From Fictibacillus sp. FJAT-27399 (GTDB taxonomy: Bacteria > Bacillota > Bacilli > Bacillales > Fictibacillaceae), in contig NZ_LMVC01000001.1 in assembly GCF_001510655.1 (NCBI RefSeq), positions 446,574-510,573 on the forward strand: a DNA stretch of 64,000 nucleotides, in the 5' to 3' direction. The notes beneath the pieces were generated by a model. That model saw nothing but the letters and a program-made list of their open reading frames with translations, was not told the origin of the DNA and made no database searches. Numbering within the stretch: the first letter of the stretch is position 1; every line of letters begins with the position of its first letter. This document shows positions 1-10,200 of this stretch, piece by piece. The translations under genes were made by a program, and so were the position numbers.

Positions 1-1973
1 AGCTTGGGGTTGTCTCTGTGATGGATCTGCTTGAATATTTGCCGTTCCGCTATGACAATCATCAGCTGAAAGATCTGGCCGATGTTAAACATGAAGAGAG
101 GGCAACAATCGAAGGGAAGGTTCACAGCGAACCTTCTCTCCGTTATTTTCCAAGAAAAAAATCAAAACTCAGCATCAGGGTGCTGATCGGACGTTATTTA
201 ATAACCGCTGTCTTTTTTAATCAGCCCTATTTAAAAAAGCAGCTGACACCTGGACAGACGGTTACCCTCACAGGAAAATGGGATGCTCATAAAATGACCC
301 TGACCGTTAATGACATTAAATTCGGACTGCAGCCGCAAGATGAAAGTATCGATCCCATCTATCCGGTCAAGGGAGAGATGAGCGTGAAGCAAGTAAGGCG
401 GCTGATCAAACTCGCCTTCAACCAATATGGTGAGGAGGTTGAGGAAGTGCTTCCGAAGGAGAGTTTGGAGTCCTATAAGCTTTGGCCGAGAAAACAAGCG
501 CTATACAGCCTGCACTTTCCGCAGAGTTTTGAACATTTAAAACAGGCGCGCCGCCGGATGGTATATGAGGAATTCCTGCTTTTTCAGCTTAAGATGCAAA
601 TGTTTAAAAAGATCAACCGTGAACAGTCTGCCGGAGAAAAACTGCATTTCAGCATGGATGATGTCAACAGGTTTGTTACTTCTTTGCCCTTCCCGCTGAC
701 GAATGCCCAGCAGCAGGTCACTCATGAGATTTTAAAGGACATGTCATCTCCCCACAGGATGAACCGCCTTCTTCAAGGAGATGTCGGATCTGGCAAAACA
801 GTCGTTGCAGCCATCGCTCTATTTGCAGCTTTTTCCTCAGGAAGCCAAGGAGCTTTGATGGTACCGACTGAAATATTGGCGGAACAGCACTACCATTCAC
901 TTCTCCAGCTGCTTGAACCTCATCAGATTAAGGTGGAATTGCTGACAAGTTCTGTGAAAGGGAAAAGACGGGCAGATATTTTAGCAAGGCTTATAGAGGG
1001 AGAAGTGGATGTGTTAATTGGTACACACGCACTCATTCAGGATGAGGTAGTATTTCATCAATTAGGCCTTGTCATAACTGATGAACAGCATCGTTTTGGC
1101 GTCAAACAGCGCCGGGTGCTGCGCGAAAAAGGACAAAGTCCGGATGTGCTGTTCATGACAGCAACCCCCATTCCGCGGACGCTTGCAATCTCCGTGTTTG
1201 GAGACATGGATGTTTCTGTCATCGACGAAATGCCAGCCGGCAGAAAAGCCATCGAAACCTATTGGGCTAAACATAACATGCTTGACCGTGTCCTCGGTTT
1301 TGTACAGAAAGAGCTTGATCAAGGGAGACAGGCTTATGTGATTTGTCCGCTTATTGAGGAGTCAGACAAGCTGGATGTTCAGAATGCGATTGATGTACAT
1401 GCACAGCTGCAGCACTATTTTCATCAATACAGGGTCGGCTTAATGCATGGAAGGCTCCATTCCTCTGAAAAAGAGGAAGTGATGAGAGAATTTGCTGAGA
1501 ATAAGTGCCATGTTCTGGTATCTACGACCGTAGTAGAAGTCGGAGTAAACGTACCGAACGCCACGATGATGGTGATCTACGATGCGGAAAGGTTTGGCCT
1601 GTCACAGCTTCATCAGCTCAGGGGCCGCGTCGGCCGTGGAAGTGATCAGTCGTATTGTATATTAATCGCTGACCCGAAATCAGAAGAGGGAAAAGAAAGA
1701 ATGAGGATCATGACAGAAACCTCTGATGGTTTTGTTCTGTCAGAAAAAGATCTTGAACTTAGAGGCCCGGGGGACTTCTTCGGCAGCAAACAGAGCGGGC
1801 TTCCAGATTTTAAGATCGCAGATATCGTGCATGACTACCGTGTGCTCGAGGTGGCGAGGAACGATGCTTCCCGGCTCGTCAATTCAGAAGCGCTTTTTCA
1901 TGAAGCGGCCTGCGCTCCGCTTAGAAGCTTCTTGGAAAAGGAAGGCGTGTTAACATCGGAACGCCTTGATTGA
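1..1973 (+). CDS. recG: ATP-dependent DNA helicase RecG (5' end cut off)
   Basis: RecG remodels stalled replication forks and branch-migrates Holliday junctions. The frame is open from base 3 without an upstream start. The first visible residues (LGVVSVMDLLEYLPFRY) match an internal part of B. subtilis RecG, so about 30 N-terminal residues lie outside the window and the GTG at 18 is not a real start. Visible are the N-terminal wedge (OB-fold) region, Walker A GDVGSGKT, the DEQH box, the MTATPIPRTLA motif III, and C-terminal helicase motifs ending in QLRGRVGRG. It is followed by the fapR promoter region with no obvious terminator. Family assignment is firm. Confidence 0.96.
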   Translation, partial: LGVVSVMDLLEYLPFRYDNHQLKDLADVKHEERATIEGKVHSEPSLRYFPRKKSKLSIRVLIGRYLITAVFFNQPYLKKQLTPGQTVTLTGKWDAHKMTLTVNDIKFGLQPQDESIDPIYPVKGEMSVKQVRRLIKLAFNQYGEEVEEVLPKESLESYKLWPRKQALYSLHFPQSFEHLKQARRRMVYEEFLLFQLKMQMFKKINREQSAGEKLHFSMDDVNRFVTSLPFPLTNAQQQVTHEILKDMSSPHRMNRLLQGDVGSGKTVVAAIALFAAFSSGSQGALMVPTEILAEQHYHSLLQLLEPHQIKVELLTSSVKGKRRADILARLIEGEVDVLIGTHALIQDEVVFHQLGLVITDEQHRFGVKQRRVLREKGQSPDVLFMTATPIPRTLAISVFGDMDVSVIDEMPAGRKAIETYWAKHNMLDRVLGFVQKELDQGRQAYVICPLIEESDKLDVQNAIDVHAQLQHYFHQYRVGLMHGRLHSSEKEEVMREFAENKCHVLVSTTVVEVGVNVPNATMMVIYDAERFGLSQLHQLRGRVGRGSDQSYCILIADPKSEEGKERMRIMTETSDGFVLSEKDLELRGPGDFFGSKQSGLPDFKIADIVHDYRVLEVARNDASRLVNSEALFHEAACAPLRSFLEKEGVLTSERLD

Positions 1974-2008
1974 TGAGGGTTCTGCCTTCTGACGAATAGG
2001 TCCTTTCT

Positions 2009-2036
2009 TGAAATGATATAGCTGCTATTATATACT
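2009..2036 (+). promoter_or_regulatory. Sigma-A-type promoter of the fapR operon
   Basis: TTGAAA (2009-2014) and TATACT (2031-2036) are separated by 16 bp. The predicted start point near 2043 falls inside the FapR operator, which fits autoregulation. Seen in sequence; activity is inferred. Confidence 0.7.
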
Positions 2037-2039
2037 ACT

Positions 2040-2059
2040 GTTAGTACCAGCTCTTAAAA
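2040..2059 (+). promoter_or_regulatory. FapR operator
   Basis: The stretch TTAGTACCAGCTCTTAAA (2041-2058) is an imperfect palindrome close to the FapR consensus known from Bacillus (TTAGTACCTRDTACTAA-like). It overlaps the predicted transcription start of fapR-plsX-fabD-fabG. In B. subtilis malonyl-CoA releases FapR from such sites; the same control is inferred here. Confidence 0.8.
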
Positions 2060-2120
2060 AGCGAAAAACCGTGCATCCATAGAGGCTGATGCTTAAATGG
2101 CATATCTGGATGGTGTATAC

Positions 2121-2699
2121 ATGAAAAGAACGAAAAAAGAACGACAGGCTTTGCTGAAAGCTACGATTGAAAGGACGCCATTTATTACGGATGAAGAACT
2201 GGCGGATATATTCACTGTCAGTGTCCAGACCATAAGGCTTGACCGTCTTGAACTTTCGATCCCGGAACTAAGGGAACGGATCAAAAACGTTGCACAGCAG
2301 CAGCTGGATACCGTTAAAGCCCTTCCGCTCGAGGAAGTAATCGGCGAAATTATTGATCTCCAGCTGGACGAAGCAGCGATATCCATATTGGACATAAAGA
2401 GTGAACATGTGTTTTCCCGGACAAAAATAGCAAGGGGGCATCATCTGTTTGCACAGGCAAACTCACTTGCCGTAGCCATTATAAACGATGATCTGGCCCT
2501 TACTTCAAAGGCAAAGATCCGTTTTACCCGGCAAGTAAAAGAAGGGGAGCGAGTTGTTGCCAAGGCAAGGGTGAGCAGCATTGAAGGCTACCGGACGACA
2601 GTGGAAGTTACGAGCTATGTAGATAAAGAGGCTGTTTTTTCCGGGGAGTTCATCATGTTCCGTTCAACTGGAGAAGGAAGGGAAGGGAGTAAGACATGA
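2121..2699 (+). CDS. fapR: Transcriptional repressor of fatty acid synthesis FapR
   Basis: FapR represses fatty-acid and phospholipid synthesis genes and is released by malonyl-CoA. The 192-residue protein has an N-terminal helix-turn-helix (about residues 12-45, including [22 protein letters not shown]) and a C-terminal hot-dog fold ([17 protein letters not shown]) that binds the effector. An ATG at 2097 would add eight residues, but 2121 matches the start of known FapR proteins and has GGATGGTG just upstream. The stop overlaps the plsX start by 4 bp. A FapR operator precedes the gene, so autoregulation is likely. Confidence 0.95.
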   Translation: MKRTKKERQALLKATIERTPFITDEELADIFTVSVQTIRLDRLELSIPELRERIKNVAQQQLDTVKALPLEEVIGEIIDLQLDEAAISILDIKSEHVFSRTKIARGHHLFAQANSLAVAIINDDLALTSKAKIRFTRQVKEGERVVAKARVSSIEGYRTTVEVTSYVDKEAVFSGEFIMFRSTGEGREGSKT

Positions 2700-3706
2700 G
2701 AATTGCCATCGATGCAATGGGAGGCGACAATGCTCCGGAAGCTCAGGTTAAAGGAGCTTTAAAAGCACTTTCTGCCTTTGATGATCTTACAGTGATTTTA
2801 ATTGGAGATGAAAAGAAAATCTCTCCTTATCTGACTTCTGCAAAAAACATTGAAGTCATTCACACGGAAGAAAAAATAGCAAGCGATGATGAACCTGTAC
2901 GTGCAGTGCGGAAGAAAAAGAACGCTTCCATGGTTCTCGCCGCTAAAGAGGTAAAAGAGGGGCGGGCGGATGCCTGTATCTCAGCAGGGAATACTGGAGC
3001 ACTTATGGCTTCTGGTCTGTTTAACGTCGGCAGGATCAGCGGTATTGACCGTCCGGCTCTATCTCCGACGCTTCCGACAGTAGACGGGAAGGGGTTTTTG
3101 CTCCTGGATGTAGGCGCCAATATGGATGCAAAACCTGAGCATCTGCTGCAGTACGCTATCATGGGAAGTACATATGCAGAGCAAGTAAGGGGAACGAGTT
3201 CTCCGAGAGTCGGTCTTTTGAATGTCGGCACGGAGGATGAAAAAGGGAATGCCTTAAGCAAAGCGGCCTTTCAGCTGCTGAAAGAAGCTCCCGTGAACTT
3301 TATCGGTAACGTTGAAGCGAGGGACCTCCTGAACGGAGCAGCTGATGTTGTCGTTTGCGATGGGTTTTCTGGAAATGTAGTGCTGAAAACGATAGAAGGT
3401 ACCGCGCTGACAATGTTTTCCATGCTTAAACAGGAGCTTACAGCGACCGCTGTCAGCAAGATTGCAGCTGGAATTTTAAAACCCCGGCTTAAAGGCCTGA
3501 AGAACAAGCTGGACTATTCAGAGTATGGCGGAGCGGGATTATTTGGGCTTGCTGCACCGGTAGTAAAAGCCCATGGCTCTTCCGATGAGAACGCGATTTT
3601 TAATGCGGTAAGACAAACGAGAACGATGGTAGAGAAAAATGTTGTTCAAATCATAGCTGAAAAGATGAAAGAATTTGAAAGAGAAGAACAAAAGGGGGAA
3701 GAATAA
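2696..3706 (+). CDS. plsX: Phosphate acyltransferase PlsX
   Basis: PlsX converts acyl-ACP to acyl-phosphate, the first committed step of the PlsX/PlsY route to phosphatidic acid; it is a peripheral membrane enzyme. The 336-residue protein starts with the typical [15 protein letters not shown] and contains [12 protein letters not shown] and [10 protein letters not shown], both hallmarks of the family. It overlaps fapR by four bases (ATGA) and shares one base with fabD, so translation is probably coupled. A purine-rich AAGGAAGGGAG lies upstream of the ATG. The FapR site upstream of fapR should control it. Confidence 0.97.
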   Translation: MRIAIDAMGGDNAPEAQVKGALKALSAFDDLTVILIGDEKKISPYLTSAKNIEVIHTEEKIASDDEPVRAVRKKKNASMVLAAKEVKEGRADACISAGNTGALMASGLFNVGRISGIDRPALSPTLPTVDGKGFLLLDVGANMDAKPEHLLQYAIMGSTYAEQVRGTSSPRVGLLNVGTEDEKGNALSKAAFQLLKEAPVNFIGNVEARDLLNGAADVVVCDGFSGNVVLKTIEGTALTMFSMLKQELTATAVSKIAAGILKPRLKGLKNKLDYSEYGGAGLFGLAAPVVKAHGSSDENAIFNAVRQTRTMVEKNVVQIIAEKMKEFEREEQKGEE

Positions 3707-4644
3707 TGGGTAAAATTGCTTTTCTTTTTCCGGGACAGGGCTCCCAAAGAGTTGGAATGGCGCAAGAACTGGCACAAAATTTCGTAGAAGCCCGAACTAT
3801 CTTTGATACCGCAGATGAAAAGCTCGGTATCTCTTTGTCTTCTATCATTTTTGAAGGGCCTGAAGAAGACTTAAAACGAACAGAAAACACACAGCCGGCC
3901 CTGCTGACTGCAAGTATTGCTGTTTTGGAAGTTTTTAAGAAATATGGGATCAAAGCTGACTATGCAGCCGGGCACAGTCTTGGAGAATATTCAGCTCTTG
4001 TGGCGGCAGGCAGCCTGTCGTTTGAAGATGCTGTATACGCGGTCAGACAGCGTGGCCTTTTTATGGAAGAAGCCGTGCCGACAGGAGTCGGTGCGATGTC
4101 TGCCATCCTGGGAATGAAACAGGAGGAACTTGAAGCCATTACAGAAAAGGTTACTGAGAACGGGCATGCTGTTCAGGTCGCTAATCTTAACTGTCCGGGG
4201 CAGATCGTTATTTCTGGTACTGCTCAGGGAGTTGCAGACGCTTCAAGCCTTGCGAAAGAAAACGGTGCAAAAGTAATCCCACTGCAAGTGAGCGGACCTT
4301 TCCATTCTTCCTTAATGGAGCCGGCAGCTGAGAAAATGCAGGATGTTCTTGGCTCGATTACGATTCAGGATGCAGAAATTCCGGTCCTTGCGAACGTCTC
4401 TGCCAAACCGGTAACAGATGCAGGAGAAATAAAAGAAAAGCTCGTCTTGCAAATCTACTCTCCGGTCAGATGGGAAGAGACCATTAATGAACTAATGGCT
4501 TTAGGTGTAGATACCTTTATCGAAATCGGACCAGGTAAAGTGCTGTCAGGCCTCGTGAAGAAAGTGAATCGCCGGGCAAATGTCATCGCCATCAGTGATG
4601 AAGCAACCATAAATGCAGCAGCGGAAAAGCTGAAGGGAGAGTAA
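3706..4644 (+). CDS. fabD: Malonyl-CoA:ACP transacylase FabD
   Basis: FabD transfers malonyl groups from CoA to acyl carrier protein, supplying extender units for fatty-acid elongation. The 312 residues begin [14 protein letters not shown] with the family's GQGSQ motif. The nucleophile is Ser91 in GHSLGEYSA, and the partner histidine lies in GPFHSSLM near residue 200. The start codon overlaps the stop of plsX by one base and fabG follows after 5 bp, so it belongs to the fapR-plsX-fabD-fabG unit. Confidence 0.97.
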   Translation: MGKIAFLFPGQGSQRVGMAQELAQNFVEARTIFDTADEKLGISLSSIIFEGPEEDLKRTENTQPALLTASIAVLEVFKKYGIKADYAAGHSLGEYSALVAAGSLSFEDAVYAVRQRGLFMEEAVPTGVGAMSAILGMKQEELEAITEKVTENGHAVQVANLNCPGQIVISGTAQGVADASSLAKENGAKVIPLQVSGPFHSSLMEPAAEKMQDVLGSITIQDAEIPVLANVSAKPVTDAGEIKEKLVLQIYSPVRWEETINELMALGVDTFIEIGPGKVLSGLVKKVNRRANVIAISDEATINAAAEKLKGE

Positions 4645-4649
4645 AACTG

Positions 4650-5390
4650 ATGTTAAAAGGAAAAACAGCTCTTGTTACAGGCGCATCCAGGGGAATCGGA
4701 AGGGCCATCGCGTTGGAACTGGCAAAAAACGGCGCTAAAGTGGCCGTAAACTATGCAGGCAGTGAAGCGAAGGCGCAGGAAGTCGTAGATGAGATAAGAT
4801 CAATGGGCCAGGACGCTATCGCTGTACAAGCAAATGTGGCAGATAGTGAATCGGTATCAGCTATGGTTAAAACAGTTATTGAAGAGTTTGGTGCTCTGGA
4901 CATTCTAGTGAATAACGCAGGTATTACGAGAGACAACCTGATCATGAGAATGAAAGAGGACGAGTGGGACGCTGTCCTTGACACCAACTTAAAAGGTGTA
5001 TTCCTCTGCACAAAAGCCGTAACCCGCCAGATGATGAAGCAGAGAAAGGGGAGAATCATTAATATCTCCTCCATTGTCGGTGTATCCGGAAATCCTGGCC
5101 AGGCCAATTATGTTGCAGCCAAAGCAGGTGTTATCGGATTGACAAAATCGACGGCTAAAGAATTAGCCAGCAGAAATATTACGGTGAACGCAGTGGCTCC
5201 AGGATTCATTGATACGGATATGACACACGTTCTTGAAGAAAATGTAAAAGGTGAGATGCTGAAGGCAATACCGCTTGCCCGTTTTGGGGGCACGGAAGAC
5301 ATCTCCTCCCTCGTCACGTTCCTAGCAAGCGACTGCAGTTCCTATATTACTGGACAGACGATCCACGTCGATGGCGGAATGGTGATGTAA
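4650..5390 (+). CDS. fabG: 3-oxoacyl-ACP reductase FabG
   Basis: FabG reduces beta-ketoacyl-ACP with NADPH in fatty-acid elongation. The 246-residue short-chain dehydrogenase has the TGASRGIG nucleotide-binding motif (residues 10-17), NNAG, and the catalytic Ser141-Tyr154-Lys158 triad. It ends in HVDGGMVM, the usual FabG C-terminus. It is the last gene of the FapR-controlled unit, closed by a hairpin terminator directly downstream. The adjacent acpP carries the substrate. Confidence 0.97.
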   Translation: MLKGKTALVTGASRGIGRAIALELAKNGAKVAVNYAGSEAKAQEVVDEIRSMGQDAIAVQANVADSESVSAMVKTVIEEFGALDILVNNAGITRDNLIMRMKEDEWDAVLDTNLKGVFLCTKAVTRQMMKQRKGRIINISSIVGVSGNPGQANYVAAKAGVIGLTKSTAKELASRNITVNAVAPGFIDTDMTHVLEENVKGEMLKAIPLARFGGTEDISSLVTFLASDCSSYITGQTIHVDGGMVM

Positions 5391-5398
5391 GAATAGCG

Positions 5399-5435
5399 AA
5401 AACTGGGAAGCCTAAGGAGAGCTTCTCAGTTTTTA
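5399..5435 (+). terminator. Rho-independent terminator after fabG
   Basis: AAAACTGGGAAGC (5399-5411) pairs with GCTTCTCAGTTTT (5421-5433) with one G-U pair. The A/T flanks supply the U-run. It separates fabG from the repeat region and acpP. Confidence 0.85.
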
Positions 5436-5436
5436 T

Positions 5437-5557
5437 GGATCCAGCTTCAGTGGCCAGAGACTCGAATGCTTCAGTCTCCCCCTCCAACACAAAGACCGTG
5501 TTGCTGTATGAGACTTCCGCCATTTTTCGTCTCTAAACAGGCCACTTCAGCATTTCT
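5437..5557. repeat. Long hairpin intergenic repeat, copy A
   Basis: This 121-bp element begins GGATCCAGCTTC and ends TTCAGCATTTCT. Its arms are inverted: AGTGGCC (5449-5455) with GGCCACT (5540-5546), and AGAGAC with GTCTCT. An inner hairpin CAACAC...GTGTTG surrounds AAAGACC. No open reading frame. It is followed at once by copy B. Similar hairpin repeats are, as I recall, scattered in intergenic regions of several Bacillaceae; I cannot give the family a name. Confidence 0.85.
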
Positions 5558-5559
5558 AA

Positions 5560-5681
5560 GGATCCAGCTTCAACGCCTAGAGACTCGAGTCACTTCACTC
5601 TCTCACCCCAACACAAAGACCGTGTTGAAGTTCTAGAGTTCCAGTGCTTTTCGTCTCTGATCGAGGCGTTTCAGCATTTCT
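5560..5681. repeat. Long hairpin intergenic repeat, copy B
   Basis: This is a tandem copy of the preceding element, diverged in the arms but with pairing kept: AACGCCT (5572-5578) pairs with AGGCGTT (5664-5670). The inner CAACACAAAGACCGTGTTG is identical to copy A. Together the two copies fill most of the 353-bp gap between fabG and acpP. The remaining 60 bp are T-rich and end in the acpP ribosome binding site. Confidence 0.85.
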
Positions 5682-5743
5682 ATCTTTTCTATCTTTTTTT
5701 TTCTTATGAAATGGTATATATTATTGAAAGGAGGTGAATACAC

Positions 5744-5980
5744 ATGGCAGACGTATTAGAAAGAGTTTCAAAGATTATCGTAGATCGTCTTGGTGTAGAC
5801 GCTGCTGAGGTTAAAACCGAAGCTTCTTTTAAAGAAGATCTAGGTGCTGATTCCTTGGATGTTGTTGAATTAGTTATGGAACTTGAGGACGAGTTTGATT
5901 TGGAAATTTCCGACGAGGATGCTGAAAAAATTACAACGGTTGGTGACGTTGTTAATTACATAAACAGCAACAACAACTAA
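5744..5980 (+). CDS. acpP: Acyl carrier protein
   Basis: Acyl carrier protein holds growing acyl chains on a phosphopantetheine arm. The 78-residue acidic protein has the attachment Ser37 in [11 protein letters not shown], and its length is typical of the family. A strong AAAGGAGGTG stands 7 bp before the ATG. The gene is isolated by the fabG terminator and repeats upstream and by a hairpin downstream, suggesting its own promoter in the T-rich 60 bp before it; a TATATT at 5717-5722 could be the -10, but I see no clear -35. Confidence 0.97.
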   Translation: MADVLERVSKIIVDRLGVDAAEVKTEASFKEDLGADSLDVVELVMELEDEFDLEISDEDAEKITTVGDVVNYINSNNN

Positions 5981-5993
5981 TTTTATGCTGAAC

Positions 5994-6023
5994 AAAGTCC
6001 CGTAACAGATGGTGCGGGACTTT
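5994..6023 (+). terminator. Hairpin between acpP and rnc, weak terminator
   Basis: AAAGTCCCG (5994-6002) pairs exactly with CGGGACTTT (6015-6023). Only three T follow, so termination may be partial and could lower rnc expression relative to acpP. It also argues against a start for rnc at the upstream GTG/ATG codons that lie inside the hairpin. Confidence 0.6.
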
Positions 6024-6080
6024 AAACCTGTTGGCAGAAGAATAATGCCGATACCCTCTAAGTGTTTGCAGGAGGCAATG

Positions 6081-6866
6081 ATGAAAGGTTCAAAGAAACA
6101 GACATCAAATTTAAAGAAACATTCGAGACAGAGATTTAAGCATCAGGCAAGAAAACAGATGGATGAAAAGGTACGCAAACAAAAGGTAGCTCCCTTACAG
6201 GAACGAATTAATCTCTTCTTTGACAATGAAAAATTACTGGTTCAGGCATTTACCCATTCATCATATGTGAATGAGCATCGGGGACGTCCTTACGAAGACA
6301 ACGAACGGCTTGAATTTTTAGGGGATGCAGTTCTTGAATTGACAATTTCTCAATTTCTTTACTCAAAGTTTTCGACTATGAGCGAAGGAGAGTTAACAAA
6401 ATTAAGAGCAGCCATTGTCTGTGAGCCATCTCTCGTTATTTTGGCCAACGAGCTTCATTTTGGGGATTATGTTTTGCTGGGCAAAGGCGAAGAAAACACC
6501 GGCGGACGCACACGGCCGGCATTGCTCGCAGATGTGTTTGAAGCCTTTATCGGTGCACTGTACCTTGATAAAGGAATCGAAGCTGTTAAAGAATTTCTGG
6601 AAGTGAATGTTTTTCCCCGAATTAATGAAGGTGCTTTTTCTCATGTGATGGATTTTAAGAGCCAGCTTCAGGAATATGTTCAGCGAGAAGGTCTTGGAAC
6701 GATTGATTATAAAATCATTCAGGAAAAAGGGCCGGCGCATAACCGGGAATTCGTATCTGAGGTAAAGTTAAATGAAGATACGTTCGGAGTCGGTTTTGGA
6801 CGTTCTAAAAAAGAAGCAGAGCAGCATGCTGCACAGAAAGCGCTCGAGAAGATAATGAAACAATAA
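6081..6866 (+). CDS. rnc: Ribonuclease III
   Basis: RNase III cleaves double-stranded RNA, including rRNA precursors and, in Bacillus, the scRNA/SRP RNA precursor. The 261-residue protein has the signature ERLEFLGDA (residues 75-83), the second acidic motif [13 protein letters not shown], and a C-terminal double-stranded RNA-binding domain ending [22 protein letters not shown] at 6070-6075 places the start at the second of two adjacent ATGs (6078/6081); an extended frame to 6009 has no support. The basic N-terminus (KGSKKQ...KKHSRQR) is slightly longer than in B. subtilis. Confidence 0.95.
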   Translation: MKGSKKQTSNLKKHSRQRFKHQARKQMDEKVRKQKVAPLQERINLFFDNEKLLVQAFTHSSYVNEHRGRPYEDNERLEFLGDAVLELTISQFLYSKFSTMSEGELTKLRAAIVCEPSLVILANELHFGDYVLLGKGEENTGGRTRPALLADVFEAFIGALYLDKGIEAVKEFLEVNVFPRINEGAFSHVMDFKSQLQEYVQREGLGTIDYKIIQEKGPAHNREFVSEVKLNEDTFGVGFGRSKKEAEQHAAQKALEKIMKQ

Positions 6867-6867
6867 A

Positions 6868-6897
6868 AAAAACACCCTGCGAAAAGGGTGTTTTTCT
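6868..6897. terminator. Terminator after rnc
   Basis: AAAAACACCC and GGGTGTTTTT form a ten-pair stem with loop TGCGAAAA. A-run on one side and T-run on the other mean it can stop transcription from both rnc and the convergent minus-strand gene. Confidence 0.88.
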
Positions 6898-6916
6898 TAT
6901 GATTATGTATGAACGC

Positions 6917-7141
6917 TTACTTCTTTTTTAGGGAACCGAGCTCGGAGACGATGCCTTCCATATCTCGTACACTGAATCCAGGCATTTTCATTACCATATC
7001 ATAAAGTTCTTTTATGTCATCATATTGGTCAACGGTGTAATCATCACCTTGGATCAGACCTGAGTTTACGAGCTGGAGCTTTTTTTTCAAGCCTTCTATC
7101 ATAAACTCTATGTTCTCCTGGCTGGGAGTGGATAAGTTCAT
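6917..7141 (-). CDS. DUF1128 family protein (YfkK-like)
   Basis: A small protein of 74 residues on the minus strand, starting MNLSTPSQENIEFMIEGLKK. I recognise it as a DUF1128/YfkK-type protein, whose function is not known. It is acidic to neutral, probably helical and cytosolic, ending in LGSLKKK. The start at 7141 is chosen because AAAGGGTG precedes it; the frame extends 14 codons further upstream without a ribosome binding site. It is convergent with rnc and divergent from smc. A promoter-like TTACAA/TACAAT pair lies upstream. The location between rnc and smc is not that of B. subtilis yfkK. Confidence 0.75.
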   Translation of the reverse strand: MNLSTPSQENIEFMIEGLKKKLQLVNSGLIQGDDYTVDQYDDIKELYDMVMKMPGFSVRDMEGIVSELGSLKKK

Positions 7142-7173
7142 AGTAGCACCCTTTCTATCCTCAATATTACATA

Positions 7174-7201
7174 ATTGTAGCATAAAAGAATCTATTTGTA
7201 A
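7174..7201 (-). promoter_or_regulatory. Probable promoter of the DUF1128 gene
   Basis: On the minus strand TTACAA (7201-7196) and TACAAT (7179-7174) are 16 bp apart, about 33 bp before the chosen start codon. This lies in the 110-bp divergent gap shared with smc. No equally good pair is visible for smc itself. Confidence 0.5.
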
Positions 7202-7251
7202 GTTGATCTATGGTAAAATAAATTAGTTAAGAATACATAAGGGGGATTAAG

Positions 7252-10200
7252 ATGTTCCTCAAACGGTTAGATGTAGTAGGTTTTAAGTCTTTTGCGGATC
7301 GAATCAATATTGAATTTGTGCCTGGTGTGACTGCGGTCGTAGGGCCGAACGGCAGCGGTAAAAGCAACATTTCGGATGCCGTCCGCTGGGTGCTTGGTGA
7401 GCAATCGGCCAAATCGCTCCGCGGTTCAAAGATGGAAGATATCATCTTCGCTGGAAGCGATAACCGCAAGCCGCTGAACGTGGCCGAAGTAACGCTAACG
7501 CTTGATAATGAAGATCAGCATATACCGCTTGAATATAATGAAATCAGTGTCACCCGCCGAGTGTACCGTTCGGGCGACAGTGAATATTTGTTGAATAAAC
7601 AGCAGTGCCGCCTGAAAGACATCGTGGATCTGTTCATGGATTCCGGTCTTGGCCGTGAAGCGTATTCGATTATCGGCCAAGGGAAGATCGAAGAGATCTT
7701 GAGCAGTAAGGCGGAAGACAGAAGAAAAATCTTTGAAGAGGCAGCCGGGGTCTTGAAATACAAAACCCGTAAACAAAAAGCAGAGCAAAAATTGCAGGAA
7801 ACTCAGGAAAACCTGAACCGGGTGGAAGATATACTTTATGAACTAGAAGGACAAGTTGAGCCTTTAAAAATACAGGCCTCCATCGCCAAGGATTTTCTTG
7901 AGAAAAAAGAAGAACTTCAGCAGATCGAAGTGGCTTTGACGGTTTTTGAAATTGAAGAACTGCATGAAAAATGGGAAAAACAATCTACACTCGTAGAAGA
8001 ACTCAAAAATAAAGATTTCGCACTATCATCGAAAGTGAAAAATGAAGAAGCATCACTCGAACGAGCCAGAGCCGACATACAGGCATTGGACGAATCCATA
8101 GACGAACTGCAGCAGTCGCTTCTCGTCGCGAGCGAAGAGCTTGAAAAGCTTGAAGGGAAACGCGAAGTCTTAAAAGAACGAAAGAAAAACTATCATCAGA
8201 ATAAAGAGTCTCTCAAACAGCAGATTCAGACACTTAAGAAAAAAAGCGAGGAGCTCCAGGCTGCTTCTACAGAAGGGACCAAGATTTTTGGCGAACAGAA
8301 GAAGGAACTGCGTTCACTCCGCAGCCAACTGAAGGAAGAGGAGAACCGTCTTTCTATCATCGAGCTCGATCTTGAAGCAGAGCTGGAACGTTTAAAAAGT
8401 GACTACTTCGAGAACTTGAACAGCCAGGCTTCCATTAAGAATGAAATTCGTTATTTATCGGATCAGCAGAACCAGCAGCAGTTCAAGTCGAGCAGGCTGA
8501 ATCAAGAACACGAGAAATATGTAGCTGAACGTGAAAGAGTCACCTCAGATAAAAAAGAATTGCTCGAGAAGGCTAAGGAAGCTGAGGAGAATATTCAGTC
8601 TCACTTAAAGCAGTATGCCGGATTAAAACAACAGCTTGAACAAAAAGAAAAAGAGAACGAAGAAATGCAAAGCAAGCTGTATCAAGCCTATCAGTTCATT
8701 CAGCAGTTCAAATCAAAAAAAGAATGGCTTGAATCCATGCAGGATGAGTACCAGGGATTTATGCAGGGTGTAAAAGAAGTCCTTAAAGCCAAAGGAACCG
8801 TACTGCAGGGCATTGAAGGTGCGGTCGCTGAACTCATCAGCGTACCGGCTGACATCGAGACAGCCATCGAAACGGCTCTCGGCGGATCCATGCAGCACGT
8901 TGTTACCCAAAGTGAAAAGGATGCCATTGCCGCTATCGCTTTTTTAAAGAAAAAAAGATTCGGGAGAGCTACGTTCCTCCCTCTATCTGTCATTAAGGGG
9001 CGTTTTATCTCACCGTCTGAAATCAGTTTGGTCGCTTCGCACTCTGCATATGTCGGAGTGGCTTCTCAGCTCGTAACTGGAGACAGCAAATACAAGACGA
9101 TCATCGCCAACCTGCTTGGCAACATCGTGATCACTAAAACTATCGAGGGAGCGAACGAGATCGCCAAAACCCTCCGTTACAGGTATCGGATTGTTACCCT
9201 TGAAGGAGATGTAGTCAGTGCTGGCGGCTCCATGACGGGAGGAAGCGTCAAACAAAAGAATTCCTCGCTCCTTGGAAGACAGCGGGAACTGGACACGGTC
9301 ACTGGAAAACTGGAGAAAATGGAACAGCAGACAGCTGTCATCGAAGAGCAGGTAAAGGACTCAAAAACAGCGATTACAGAGCTGAGATCTCAGCTCGAAT
9401 CCTTCCGTGAAGAAGGAGAGAACAGCAGGCTAAAGGAGCAGTCTGTAAAAAGCAGACTGCGCGAAATTGAGATCGAAGAGAAAAACCTGAATGACCGCCT
9501 CTCTCTGTATGACCGGGAGAAGAATAACTATCATTCGGAACAAAGCACGATCGCTGAAAGGATTAAAGAACTTCAGATTTCATTAGAGAGAAATGTGAAA
9601 GACGCGAAATCGCTCGAGGATCAGATCGAACAGCTGGATGCCCGTAAGAAAGACCAGCAAACCTCGAAAGAAGAGATTCAGCAGTCAGCCACCGCTTTAA
9701 AAATCAAGATTGCAGAAAAAGACCAGCAAACGGCGAACCAGGAAGAGAAACTGGAGAGGATCCAGATGGAACTCCGAGAAGTGAACGATCAGCTTAAAGA
9801 GACTGAGCAGGATTTTTGGATGCTGGAAGAAGAGATGAACAGCAATTCATCAGGTGAAGAAATACTTGATGGACACATCGCCAAAAAAAGGCAAGACAAG
9901 AATTCTGTACTTCAGCTCATCTCTCAGCGCAGACAGGAAAGACTCACGGTGTACCAGCAAGTGGAGGGCCGGGACCGTGAACTGAAAGAATCAAAACGTA
10001 TTCTTAAACAGCTGAACGATGCCCTCCGTACAGAAGAGGTGAGCATCAACAGGCTCGATGTTGAGCTCGACAACCGCCTCACCCATCTTCGGAAAGAATA
10101 CGAGCTTTCCTTTGAAGGTGCGAAGGAACAATTCCAGCTGACCATGGAGGCAGCTGAGGCGAGGAAGAAAGTCAAATTAATCAAACTCGCAATAGAAGAA

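Noticed and set aside
6009-6080. N-terminal extension of RNase III
   Set aside because: It begins inside the hairpin after acpP, has no ribosome binding site, and does not resemble RNase III; AGGAGG marks 6081.
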